Positions 1-5,932 of a stretch of DNA of 5,932 bases are shown here, in pieces. The notes beneath the pieces are model-generated. The model was not told the origin of the DNA and made no database searches. It saw only the letters and a list, made by a program, of their open reading frames with translations. Within the stretch, counting starts at the first letter, position 1, and every line of letters begins with the position of its first letter. A program made the translations under genes and the position numbers. The stretch spans positions 1 through 5,932 of the forward strand of contig JAUVUS010000170.1 of NCBI GenBank assembly GCA_030600865.1, written 5' to 3'. The DNA is from Bacteroidales bacterium (GTDB lineage: Bacteria > Bacteroidota > Bacteroidia > Bacteroidales > UBA12077).

Positions 1-549
1 CCCAATGGATTAATTTGCCTTTCGAAAGGTAAAGTGAAAATTTACAAAGAAGGTGTTGGCGGTCGGGAACAAATTGTACGTATGGCAAAACCTGTTGGAT
101 TTATTGGTTACAGAGCACTTTTTGCTGAACAAAACTACCTTGCATCAGCTGAAGCTATTGAAGATAGTGTTATTTGCACTATTGAAAAAGAAACATTATT
201 TAAGATTCTTAGAACAAATTATGACCTTTCTTTAAATATTATTCGATCATTAGCTTCTGAGTTGGGATTTTCTAATAACAGGACTGTTACACTTACACAG
301 AAACATATTCGTGGCCGATTAGCCGAATCACTTTTATTCCTTAAAGATACTTACGGCCTTGAAGAAGATGATGCAACCATAAAAGTTTATCTTTCACGTG
401 AAGATATGGCTAATCTTTCCAACATGACAACCTCAAATGCAATCAGAACACTTTCTACATTTGCAAGTGAGAAGATAATTGCTTTGGATGGAAGAAAAAT
501 AAAAATTCTTGGACTTAAAGGATTAGAAAGAATCAGCGAATTAGGGTAA
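1..549 (+). CDS. Crp/Fnr-family transcriptional regulator (5' partial)
   Basis: The frame is open from base 1 to the TAA at 547-549, giving 182 visible residues. Family members usually have about 220-230, so some 40-50 N-terminal residues and the true start lie outside the window; the GTG at 34 is inside the beta-roll and is not a credible start. The visible part begins in a cyclic-nucleotide-binding-type beta-roll (GLICLSKGKVKIYKEG), continues through its second half (VGFIGYRALFAEQNYLASAEAIEDS, then VICTIEKETLFKIL), a long dimerisation helix, and a C-terminal winged helix-turn-helix of the HTH_Crp type at about residues 131-160 (LSREDMANLSNMTTSNAIRTL). The Glu and Arg that contact cAMP in E. 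coli CRP (GE...RSA pattern) are not present in the phosphate-cassette region, so cAMP is unlikely to be the ligand. The FNR-type cysteine cluster would be in the missing part, so oxygen sensing can be neither supported nor excluded. It should act as a dimeric cytoplasmic DNA-binding regulator; its targets cannot be told from here. Confidence 0.9.
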   Translation, partial: PNGLICLSKGKVKIYKEGVGGREQIVRMAKPVGFIGYRALFAEQNYLASAEAIEDSVICTIEKETLFKILRTNYDLSLNIIRSLASELGFSNNRTVTLTQKHIRGRLAESLLFLKDTYGLEEDDATIKVYLSREDMANLSNMTTSNAIRTLSTFASEKIIALDGRKIKILGLKGLERISELG

Positions 550-626
550 ATTAAGTGCCTAACCTGCTTACTACCTTCCTAAAATGTGCATCTATTTATA
601 TTACTTTAGGCATTCCCAACTTTAAC
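550..626. other. Convergent intergenic gap with weak inverted repeat
   Basis: This 77-bp gap lies between the 3' ends of the Crp/Fnr gene and the serine hydrolase gene. It should contain the termination signals of both, but no strong hairpin with a T-tract is visible. TGCCTAA at 556-562 pairs with TTAGGCA at 606-612; the stem extends to about 9 pairs if a G-T pair is allowed, but the loop is over 40 nt. This could serve as a loose bidirectional terminator, with low certainty. Confidence 0.3.
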
Positions 627-2072
627 TCACTCTAAGTATTTATTTATTGTTAGAGCTTCCAGGAAGTTTCTGTCGTTCATGAAGTTTGTATCCAGCTCTC
701 CCCTAACATACATATCTTTAAATAATAGCAATTGTTCCGCAGTTACAGGATTATTCGTATCGTAAAGAACCTGACTTACTTTTGAAATTTTTACTATATC
801 CAACTTTATACTTTTACCGTAAGTATGTTCAAAGTAATACTCAACGGCACTCTCAAGACCATCGTCCAAAATTGAAGTAACTACCTGATGAGTCATATTT
901 ACACTCGACGAATCGTCTAAAACTTGTTGTATATCACGAATTATAGAATTGTTAAGTGATGATGATGTGTGATTTAAAACAATTACTGTATTTGTATCTT
1001 CAATATAACGAAGTAAACTTGTTCTGAAGCCATTCCATTTACCATGATGGTATGCAATTTTTTTATCGTTTCTAGTTCTTATTCTAAACCCAAATCCATA
1101 AGGAATTTCATATTTATTTCTAAGCTTAAATGTTGAAATTGCTTCATTAAAGGTTTCATAAGAAACCAGAGAATTATTATAAAGCGCTTGATCCCATTTA
1201 AAAAGATCTTCAGTAGTAGAATAAATTCCTTTATCACCAACAGCACCATCATTAACTGTTTCAGGAATCATTCTATATCTACGTCCACGATAATAATATC
1301 CTATTAATCGATCTTTTTTAACATTACTTAATGAACTACTATAAACGAAAGAATTGTCCATTTTTAAAGGTTCGAAAATATTTTCATACATAAAATCTGC
1401 AAACTTCTCGTTCGTAATCCTTTCAACAATACTAGCCAAAGTAATGTAACCTGTATTTGAATAATTCCAACGACGACCGGGCGTAAAGTATAACGACAGT
1501 TTATGTTCAGCCATCATTTTAACAATATCCTCATTATAGGGTGCTTTATTACCTTTCCAATGATGTTCAACCAGCCACATATAATTAGGTAAGCCTGAAG
1601 TATGATTTAAAAGCATTCGTATCGTAATTCTTGGATATGGAAATTCAGGAATATATTTACTTACAGTATCGTCGTAGTTCAGTTTATTCTGCTCCTTCAA
1701 AATCATAATAGCCATAGCCGTAAACTGCTTACTTACCGAAGCCAATTGAAAAATATCATCTTTTTCAAGCTCCCTTCTTCTCAGCATATCAGCATATCCA
1801 AATGATTCGTTGTAAATACAGCTCCCTTTATAGGCCACAAGTACATTACCATTAAAGTAATACTTTTTAGCCTTCACCTGCATTATGGAATCAATTTTCA
1901 GGGCTTTTTCCTGATAAAAGATTTTCTCAATTTCCTTTTTTGCCGAATTAGATACAATCTCTTTCTTATTTTTTGTTGCACCAAATAAATCCAGGCGAAT
2001 ACTTGCTGATATTACAACAACTATAAATAACAGAGATAATAATGAAAATATTTTTAAGTATTTGTAGTCCAT
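627..2072 (-). CDS. Membrane-anchored serine hydrolase, beta-lactamase/PBP4*-EstB family
   Basis: This 481-residue protein has the beta-lactamase/transpeptidase fold of class C beta-lactamases, D-alanyl-D-alanine carboxypeptidases and EstB-type esterases (PF00144 type). A hydrophobic segment at about residues 8-25 (IFSLLSLLFIVVVISASI) is a signal anchor or signal peptide, with no lipobox cysteine, so the catalytic domain should lie outside the cytoplasm. The three active-site motifs are present in order: SxxK as S112-V-S-K115 (nucleophile S112), YxN as Y204-S-N206, and HxG as H342-H-G344 in YHHGKWNGF. MLLNHTSGLPNY at about 153-164 and the TPGRRWNYSNTGY block are also typical. The last ~95 residues form a mostly helical extension that is not part of the core fold. 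The start is fixed by an in-frame stop at 2079-2081; the next Met is residue 64, past the membrane segment. The gene is monocistronic as far as seen, with a terminator-bearing gap upstream. The substrate is unknown: muropeptides, beta-lactams, D-amino-acid peptides and esters are all possible for this family. Confidence 0.88.
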   Translation of the reverse strand: MDYKYLKIFSLLSLLFIVVVISASIRLDLFGATKNKKEIVSNSAKKEIEKIFYQEKALKIDSIMQVKAKKYYFNGNVLVAYKGSCIYNESFGYADMLRRRELEKDDIFQLASVSKQFTAMAIMILKEQNKLNYDDTVSKYIPEFPYPRITIRMLLNHTSGLPNYMWLVEHHWKGNKAPYNEDIVKMMAEHKLSLYFTPGRRWNYSNTGYITLASIVERITNEKFADFMYENIFEPLKMDNSFVYSSSLSNVKKDRLIGYYYRGRRYRMIPETVNDGAVGDKGIYSTTEDLFKWDQALYNNSLVSYETFNEAISTFKLRNKYEIPYGFGFRIRTRNDKKIAYHHGKWNGFRTSLLRYIEDTNTVIVLNHTSSSLNNSIIRDIQQVLDDSSSVNMTHQVVTSILDDGLESAVEYYFEHTYGKSIKLDIVKISKVSQVLYDTNNPVTAEQLLLFKDMYVRGELDTNFMNDRNFLEALTINKYLE

Positions 2073-2083
2073 GATATTTTACC

Positions 2084-2099
2084 AGAACTTTAAAGTTCT
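2084..2099. promoter_or_regulatory. Perfect 16-bp palindrome upstream of the serine hydrolase start
   Basis: AGAACTTTAAAGTTCT is identical to its own reverse complement over 16 bp and begins 12 bp from the hydrolase ATG (2070-2072). It lies between the candidate -7 element and the start codon. It could be an operator for a dimeric repressor; in RNA it can fold back only with a very tight turn, so a DNA role fits better. The protein that would bind is unknown, and function is inferred from symmetry and position only. Confidence 0.4.
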
Positions 2100-2113
2100 T
2101 TTAAATCAAGCGC

Positions 2114-2143
2114 CAAAATAAGACAAATTTTAACTCGAATCAA
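2114..2143 (-). promoter_or_regulatory. Candidate Bacteroidota-type promoter for the serine hydrolase
   Basis: On the minus strand, TTATTTTG (2121-2114) matches the phylum's -7 consensus TAnnTTTG at all but one position. A TTG (2143-2141), matching the -33 element, sits 19 bp upstream, which is the usual spacing. Transcription would begin near 2107, giving a leader of about 35 nt that contains the 2084-2099 palindrome. In such A/T-rich sequence a one-mismatch match can arise by chance. Confidence 0.35.
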
Positions 2144-2227
2144 AGTCAAAATCTATTAAAGCCCTTATTTATTAATGTTTTTAGTCAAAAAACAGTTTAA
2201 ATTAATTATTAAAAAATGCTTACACAA

Positions 2228-2242
2228 TCTTATTAAATAAGA
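2228..2242. repeat. A/T-rich 15-bp palindrome
   Basis: TCTTATT and AATAAGA are perfect 7-bp arms around a single central A. With a two-base bulge the symmetry extends outward to AATC/GATT. The composition is almost all A/T, so this could be chance; it may also be an operator-like site. No neighbour indicates which. Confidence 0.25.
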
Positions 2243-2295
2243 GATTACATAGTTTTCAACACAAAAACATTCTAAATAACCTTAAAATCAATAAT

Positions 2296-2304
2296 TGTGG
2301 ATAA
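2296..2304 (-). other. DnaA-box-like 9-mer
   Basis: TGTGGATAA on the plus strand reads TTATCCACA on the minus strand, an exact match to the consensus DnaA box. It is a single site: no second close match was seen in the gap, and no dnaA, dnaN or gidA gene is present in the window. It may be an isolated DnaA-binding site or a chance match, and it does not support calling an origin. Confidence 0.2.
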
Positions 2305-2325
2305 AAATAACTCGCAATAAAGTAC

Positions 2326-2345
2326 ATCGGACATTCTTGTCCGAT
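2326..2345. repeat. 8-bp inverted repeat with 4-nt loop
   Basis: ATCGGACA (2326-2333) and TGTCCGAT (2338-2345) are perfect arms around TTCT. The stem contains four G-C pairs, which stands out in this A/T-rich gap. It lies about 100 bp past the murF-alr stop, downstream of the main terminator hairpin. No T-tract follows it on either strand, so it is not a classical intrinsic terminator. It could be a back-up 3'-end structure, an operator, or part of a small RNA. Confidence 0.4.
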
Positions 2346-2396
2346 TCAAAAACGAAAAAAAATGATTTTTCTATGTCAGGTATCTTTGAAAAGTAA

Positions 2397-2420
2397 ATAA
2401 CGCACAGGAATGTGCGTTAT
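2397..2420 (-). terminator. Intrinsic terminator hairpin of the tdk-murF-alr unit
   Basis: ATAACGCACA (2397-2406) and TGTGCGTTAT (2411-2420) form a perfect 10-bp stem with a 4-nt loop. It starts 23 nt past the murF-alr stop. On the minus strand the stem is followed by the T-rich stretch TTTACTTTTC, as expected for factor-independent termination. The tract is interrupted, so termination may be incomplete. Confidence 0.7.
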
Positions 2421-2443
2421 ACTTAAGATGCTTAGCAACTAAC

Positions 2444-4906
2444 TTACTCCTGGTAGTAAACCCGTTTTACACGTGAAGATACACTGGTAAATATTTCGTA
2501 AGGTATTGTTTCTAATACATTTGCCAAATCAATAACCGATTGCTCTTTACCAAAAACAATAACTTCGTCACCCTCATGAATATTACAGTTGGTAATATCA
2601 ACCATACACATATCCATACATACATTTCCAACAATCGGGACTAAGAATCCGTTTATATATAATTTCCCTTTACCGTTACTCAATTTTCGATTTAAACCAT
2701 CGGCATATCCTACAGGTACCACAGCAACGGTTATATCCTTTTCAGCTTTTCCTTTTCGGCTATAACCAATTGTTTCATCTTTTGGAACTTGTTTTATTTG
2801 AATCACAGTACTTTTTAAAGTACTAACCGTAGCAAGTTGATCCTGATTTGTTGCAGAAATACCGTATAAACCGATTCCTAAGCGAACCATCTCAAATTGA
2901 GCTTTAGGGAACCTTTCAATACCAGCAGAATTTGATATATGACGTATTATATGATATTTTAAGCTTTTAATTATCTGCTTACTTAACTCATCAAATAAAG
3001 TTATTTGTTTACGAGTAAATTTATCATGAGCATTTTCTTCACTTGCAGCCAAATGTGAAAATATCGACGACACCTTTAGATATACAGATTTTTTTAGTTC
3101 AGCAATAAGTTTAGGAATTTCAATTTTCACAAATCCTAAACGGTTCATTCCTGTATCCAGCTTTATATGAATAGGAAAGTTCTCCAGTTTAGCTTTTTTA
3201 ACAGCCTGATAAAACTGATTTAGAATCTTAAAACTGTAAATCTCAGGTTCTAAATTATACTTTAACATTAAATCAAAGCTATATTGCTCAGGGTTCATAA
3301 CAATTATAGGAGTTTTTATTCCTGCCTCACGTAAAGCAACTCCTTCATCGGCAAAAGCAACACCAAGAAAATCGACACGTTGATATTGTAAAATATTAGC
3401 TATTTCGAAAGTTCCACTTCCATACGATAAAGCTTTTACCATAACCATAATTTTGGTTTCCGGTTTAAGCTTTGATCTGAAGTAATTTAAATTATGAACT
3501 AAAGCATTTAAATTAATTTCCAGAACAGTTCTGTGTGCTTTATCTTCTAATACTGATGATATTTTTTCGAAATGAAAATTTCGTGATCCTTTAAGTAAAA
3601 TGGCTTGATCGGTAAAATTCTTTTTTGTAAAATCTTTTAAAAATTCTTCGGTTGATTTATAAAAAGTCTTTTCAAGATTGAACTGATTAGCCTGTAAAGA
3701 AATTGATTCACCAATTCCAATAATCTGCTTAATGTTAAATTTATTTAAAAGCGAGGCTACTTCTTTATACAAATCCTTATCATTTTTCCCACTTTGCAAA
3801 ATGTCAGATAAGATCAATGTTTTTGTCTGATGTTGATTTTGCTGATCAAGATAGTTTAAGGCTATTGCCAATGAATTTAAATCTGAATTATAACTATCGT
3901 TAATAATTGTACAATTGTTTATACCTTGTTTTAATTCCATTCGCATTGCAACAGGAGGTAATGTTTCGAATTTATTTTTAAAATCAACAGGATTAAAATT
4001 CAAGGCACACAATAAAGCCAAAACATGAATAGCATCTTCAACAGAAGCTTCATCAGAAAAAGGAATAGTTATATGATCTGTTTGATCATTAAATTGAAAA
4101 TTAATTTGAGTATAACTGTTTTCTATTTGCTTTGTTTTGACTGTTAAGTTCGCATCATATTTTTCCGACCAGGTAAATTTTTTCTTTTTTAATAAAACCC
4201 TATCATTCTGAATAATTTTATCAATTAACTCATGGTCCTTTGAATAAACTATAATTTCAGCATTTGAGAATAGTTTTAATTTCTCTATTGCTTTTTGCTT
4301 ATAATCAGAGAAGTTTTTCTGGTGTGGCTCCCCTATATTTGTTATTAACCCAATATTCGGCTGAATGATTTTTTCAAGTTTTTCCATTTCGCCCGGAAGA
4401 GAAATTCCTGCTTCAAAAACTGCTAAATCAAAAACCTTATCCATTAACCAAACCGATAATGGCACTCCTACCTGCGAATTATAACTTTTAGGATTTCGAA
4501 CTATTTGTTTTTTACCCTGAAGAATATGATAAATCCATTCCTTAACAATTGTTTTTCCATTGCTTCCTGTTACTCCAACTACAGGATACTTAAAATTTTT
4601 ACGATGATAAGAAACCAGTATTTGTAGTGCCTCTAAGGAATTTTTTACTATTAGAAAATTAGCTTTAGGAAAACCGGAATGATTTTCAGGTAAAAACTCA
4701 ACTACGAAATTTCGAATTCCCTGAATATAAAGATCGCCAATAAAATCATGGCCATCATGCCTATCACCTCGAATTGCAAAAAATAATGTATTTGACGATG
4801 AAATTATATTTCGGCTATCAATTAGCAAATATTCAATATCACAATCTTCTTTACCAACTAATTGTGCATTAATAATATCTGATATTTTCGAAACTGTGTA
4901 AATCAT
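2444..4906 (-). CDS. murF-alr: Bifunctional UDP-MurNAc-tripeptide:D-Ala-D-Ala ligase / alanine racemase
   Basis: This 820-residue cytoplasmic fusion carries two peptidoglycan-precursor activities. The N-terminal half (about 1-453) is MurF, which uses ATP to join D-Ala-D-Ala to UDP-MurNAc-tripeptide. It shows the ATP loop GVTGSNGKT (111-119, K118), [10 protein letters not shown] (141-150), [10 protein letters not shown] (164-173), NIGEPH (190-195), a Lys in AIEKLKLF (about K209) aligning with the carbamylated lysine of Mur ligases, [10 protein letters not shown] (336-345) and LKGSRNF (438-444). The C-terminal half (about 458-820) is a PLP-dependent alanine racemase: [10 protein letters not shown] with PLP lysine K491, [11 protein letters not shown] (582-592), HISNSAG (656-662), RLGIGLYG (675-682), IGYSRKG with the likely catalytic Y715, [10 protein letters not shown] (731-740), and [11 protein letters not shown] (760-770). 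The length equals the sum of separate MurF (~450) and Alr (~360), so neither half is truncated and there is almost no linker. The fusion is known in Bacteroidota. Its ATG overlaps the tdk TGA by 4 nt, implying translational coupling. The partner ligase that makes D-Ala-D-Ala (Ddl) is not in the window. Confidence 0.96.
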   Translation of the reverse strand: MIYTVSKISDIINAQLVGKEDCDIEYLLIDSRNIISSSNTLFFAIRGDRHDGHDFIGDLYIQGIRNFVVEFLPENHSGFPKANFLIVKNSLEALQILVSYHRKNFKYPVVGVTGSNGKTIVKEWIYHILQGKKQIVRNPKSYNSQVGVPLSVWLMDKVFDLAVFEAGISLPGEMEKLEKIIQPNIGLITNIGEPHQKNFSDYKQKAIEKLKLFSNAEIIVYSKDHELIDKIIQNDRVLLKKKKFTWSEKYDANLTVKTKQIENSYTQINFQFNDQTDHITIPFSDEASVEDAIHVLALLCALNFNPVDFKNKFETLPPVAMRMELKQGINNCTIINDSYNSDLNSLAIALNYLDQQNQHQTKTLILSDILQSGKNDKDLYKEVASLLNKFNIKQIIGIGESISLQANQFNLEKTFYKSTEEFLKDFTKKNFTDQAILLKGSRNFHFEKISSVLEDKAHRTVLEINLNALVHNLNYFRSKLKPETKIMVMVKALSYGSGTFEIANILQYQRVDFLGVAFADEGVALREAGIKTPIIVMNPEQYSFDLMLKYNLEPEIYSFKILNQFYQAVKKAKLENFPIHIKLDTGMNRLGFVKIEIPKLIAELKKSVYLKVSSIFSHLAASEENAHDKFTRKQITLFDELSKQIIKSLKYHIIRHISNSAGIERFPKAQFEMVRLGIGLYGISATNQDQLATVSTLKSTVIQIKQVPKDETIGYSRKGKAEKDITVAVVPVGYADGLNRKLSNGKGKLYINGFLVPIVGNVCMDMCMVDITNCNIHEGDEVIVFGKEQSVIDLANVLETIPYEIFTSVSSRVKRVYYQE
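4903..4906 (-). other. ATGA start-stop overlap, tdk/murF-alr
   Basis: On the minus strand the four bases ATGA hold the murF-alr start (ATG) and the tdk stop (TGA). No Shine-Dalgarno sequence lies before the murF-alr start (the preceding bases are AAAAATAATTC), so its translation probably depends on ribosomes finishing tdk. This supports a shared mRNA. Confidence 0.85.
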
Positions 4907-5490
4907 GAATTATTTTTGTTCATAACTTTATTATAACAAACCCTGCAAAGCGGCTCGTATTCATTTGTTTCACCTAAGAGAACTAATTTATCACTTTTTG
5001 CAATACGATGCGAGTACTGAGCCAAATTTCCACAGTGCATACATATTGCATTCACTTTAGTTACATATTCGGCTTCGGCCATTAAGGCAGGAATCGGCCC
5101 AAAAGGTTTACCTAAATAGTCCATATCCAAACCGGCAACTATAACACGAATCCCACTATTTGCCAACTGGTTACATACATCAACCAAATTATTATCAAAA
5201 AACTGTGCTTCATCAATACCTACAACATCAACATTACCGGTTAGTAAAAGAATATTTCCTGATGATTCAACCGGAGTGGAACGAATTGTATTTTCATTAT
5301 GAGAAACTACTTCTTCTTCAGAATACCTGTTATCAATCAGGGGTTTGAAAATTTCAACTTTTAATTTCGCGTATTCGGCTCTTCTTAATCTCCTGATTAA
5401 TTCTTCTGTTTTACCGGAAAACATCGACCCGCAAATAACTTCAATCCAGCCCCTGTTTTTGCTTTTTTTATTTGTACCTTCATTAAACAT
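4903..5490 (-). CDS. tdk: Thymidine kinase (type II, zinc-binding)
   Basis: This 195-residue cytoplasmic enzyme phosphorylates thymidine to dTMP with ATP in pyrimidine salvage. It belongs to the TK1-like family: P-loop GSMFSGKT (21-28), Walker-B-like [10 protein letters not shown] (89-98) with catalytic E94, the flexible substrate loop [14 protein letters not shown] (119-132), and a structural zinc site from CMHC (150-153) and CRVC (182-185). [10 protein letters not shown] near the end is the thymidine-binding lasso region. Length is normal for bacterial members. The start is fixed by an in-frame TAG three codons upstream (5497-5499) and no other Met precedes the P-loop. No Shine-Dalgarno sequence is visible, as usual for the phylum. 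It is the first gene of a two-gene unit with murF-alr and is divergent from the unknown gene starting at 5550. No well-matched promoter was found for it; TAGTTTAG (5511-5504) is one mismatch from TAnnTTTG but lacks a -33 TTG. Confidence 0.96.
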   Translation of the reverse strand: MFNEGTNKKSKNRGWIEVICGSMFSGKTEELIRRLRRAEYAKLKVEIFKPLIDNRYSEEEVVSHNENTIRSTPVESSGNILLLTGNVDVVGIDEAQFFDNNLVDVCNQLANSGIRVIVAGLDMDYLGKPFGPIPALMAEAEYVTKVNAICMHCGNLAQYSHRIAKSDKLVLLGETNEYEPLCRVCYNKVMNKNNS

Positions 5491-5518
5491 CTTATACTAA
5501 ATTCTAAACTATTATCGT

Positions 5519-5526
5519 TATTTTTG
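5519..5526 (+). promoter_or_regulatory. -7 promoter element for the divergent unknown gene
   Basis: TATTTTTG matches the Bacteroidota -7 consensus TAnnTTTG exactly and lies 23 bp before the ATG at 5550, which would give a leader of roughly 15-20 nt. No TTG -33 element is found at the expected 19-21 bp upstream, so the promoter would be of the -7-dominant kind or the match is fortuitous. The 59-bp gap must also hold the tdk promoter on the other strand. Confidence 0.45.
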
Positions 5527-5549
5527 CATAATGTAATAACCTCAACGCT

Positions 5550-5932
5550 ATGAACAAAAACGAATTGGTTAAAACCATTTTAAAAAATATTCAAGATATC
5601 AATTCTATTGCCGGTAAATTTGAAGCCTCAAAAGAGATACACCAAATAGATATTGATCTTGCTCTTTCAAAAGTAAGAAATCTTTATGATTTATTATTAA
5701 ACATTAATTCAGGGGCTATATATATCCCTCAAGATCAAGGGAAAGAGTTATTAACAAAACCTGAACAGGTTGAGCCTAAAATTGAAAAAACCAAGCAAGA
5801 AGAAATTGATAGACCTAGAACAGAAGTACCTAAAATTGAAGAAACAGTTCCTGAACCTGAATTTATTATTGAAAAACCTTCAGACCAAACAGCTATTAAC
5901 ATCGAAAAACCTAAAGATGAAACTATTGAATC
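5550..5932 (+). CDS. Uncharacterised protein with helical N-terminus and repetitive acidic/proline linker (3' partial)
   Basis: An open frame starts with ATG at 5550 and runs off the window end after 127 codons. An in-frame TAA at 5529-5531 fixes this ATG as the first possible start, and no Shine-Dalgarno sequence is visible. Residues 1-55 (MNKNELVKTILKNIQDINSI... to about VRNLYDLLLNI) look amphipathic and helical, with no signal peptide or membrane segment, so the protein should be cytoplasmic. From about residue 70 the sequence is a low-complexity Pro/Glu/Lys/Ile linker with near-repeats: EPKIEKT, VPKIEET, IEKPSDQT, IEKPKDET. At the DNA level CCTAAAATTGAA recurs at 5775-5786 and 5829-5840, and GAAAAACCT at 5871-5879 and 5904-5912, both at in-frame spacings. 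The layout resembles conserved Bacteroidales hypothetical proteins in which a variable linker joins a helical N-terminus to a conserved C-terminal domain, but that C-terminus is outside the window. I do not recognise a function. Confidence 0.75.
   Translation, partial: MNKNELVKTILKNIQDINSIAGKFEASKEIHQIDIDLALSKVRNLYDLLLNINSGAIYIPQDQGKELLTKPEQVEPKIEKTKQEEIDRPRTEVPKIEETVPEPEFIIEKPSDQTAINIEKPKDETIE

Larger units (their letters stand above)
2073..2443. other. 371-bp A/T-rich non-coding gap
   Basis: This gap separates the hydrolase start from the murF-alr stop, both on the minus strand. No open frame of useful size is present on either strand; the best minus-strand ATG frame near 2333 runs about 20 codons and begins inside a dyad, so it was not called. 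From the murF-alr side the gap holds a terminator hairpin (2397-2420), an A/T-only dyad around a poly-A/T run (2358-2370), a GC-containing dyad (2326-2345), a DnaA-box-like 9-mer (2296-2304), an A/T-rich palindrome (2228-2242), then the candidate promoter and palindrome of the hydrolase. No known riboswitch or ncRNA family was recognised. Confidence 0.6.

Noticed and set aside
53..235. 60-residue plus-strand open frame
   Set aside because: It overlaps the Crp/Fnr coding frame, which has clear family motifs. The alternative translation is Leu-rich with no recognisable features.
2274..2336. Minus-strand ATG frame of about 20 codons (MSDVLYCELF...)
   Set aside because: It is too short, begins inside the 2326-2345 dyad, has no ribosome-binding site, and shows no conserved feature.
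2358..2370. AAAAAT-G-ATTTTT dyad
   Set aside because: It consists of A/T homopolymer runs; symmetry of this kind is expected by chance in this gap.
2381..2388. Exact TAnnTTTG (TATCTTTG) on the plus strand, facing the murF-alr 3' end
   Set aside because: No -33 TTG lies at the right spacing and no plus-strand gene follows. The motif is frequent by chance in A/T-rich sequence. An antisense transcript cannot be excluded.
2073..2443. Replication origin
   Set aside because: Only one DnaA box is visible, with no box cluster and no replication genes nearby.
5160..5348. 62-residue plus-strand open frame
   Set aside because: It lies antisense inside tdk, whose motifs are intact, and its translation shows no family features.
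5775..5912. CRISPR or tandem-repeat array
   Set aside because: The repeats are short (9-12 bp), imperfect and in frame, and encode a low-complexity protein linker.

Overview
The window looks like chromosomal DNA from a low-GC member of the Bacteroidota, most likely of the Bacteroidales/Marinilabiliales type. The evidence is a MurF-alanine racemase fusion of the kind common in that phylum, near-absence of Shine-Dalgarno sequences before the starts, matches to the phylum's TAnnTTTG -7 promoter element, and a strongly A/T-rich sequence with long A/T-rich gaps. The genus is inferred, not shown.

Layout: (1) 1-549, plus strand: the 3' part of a Crp/Fnr-family regulator whose start lies before the window. 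(2) 550-626: a short convergent gap. (3) 627-2072, minus strand: a membrane-anchored beta-lactamase-fold serine hydrolase (PBP4*/EstB-like), with a perfect 16-bp palindrome just upstream of its start. (4) 2073-2443: a 371-bp A/T-rich non-coding gap. It holds a candidate promoter and the palindrome for the hydrolase, several other small dyads, one DnaA-box-like 9-mer, and a hairpin terminator behind the next gene. (5) 2444-4906 and 4903-5490, minus strand: tdk (thymidine kinase) followed, with an ATGA 4-nt overlap, by the murF-alr fusion. (6) 5491-5549: a divergent promoter region. (7) 5550 to the window end, plus strand: the start of an uncharacterised protein with a helical N-terminus and a repetitive Pro/Glu/Lys linker.

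How the genes fit together: murF-alr makes D-alanine from L-alanine (Alr half) and adds D-Ala-D-Ala to the UDP-MurNAc-tripeptide (MurF half), so it supplies two cytoplasmic steps of peptidoglycan precursor synthesis. Thymidine kinase is co-transcribed by inference but belongs to nucleotide salvage, so the link is shared growth-related expression rather than a shared pathway. The serine hydrolase may act on cell-wall peptides or other small amides/esters outside the cytoplasm, but it is separated from murF-alr by a terminator and has its own leader. No mobile element, CRISPR array, tRNA or rRNA was seen. The window is mostly ordinary housekeeping sequence, and no convincing new multi-gene system is visible. 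The parts most worth a second look are the structured 371-bp gap, the palindromic leader of the hydrolase, and the unknown divergent gene.
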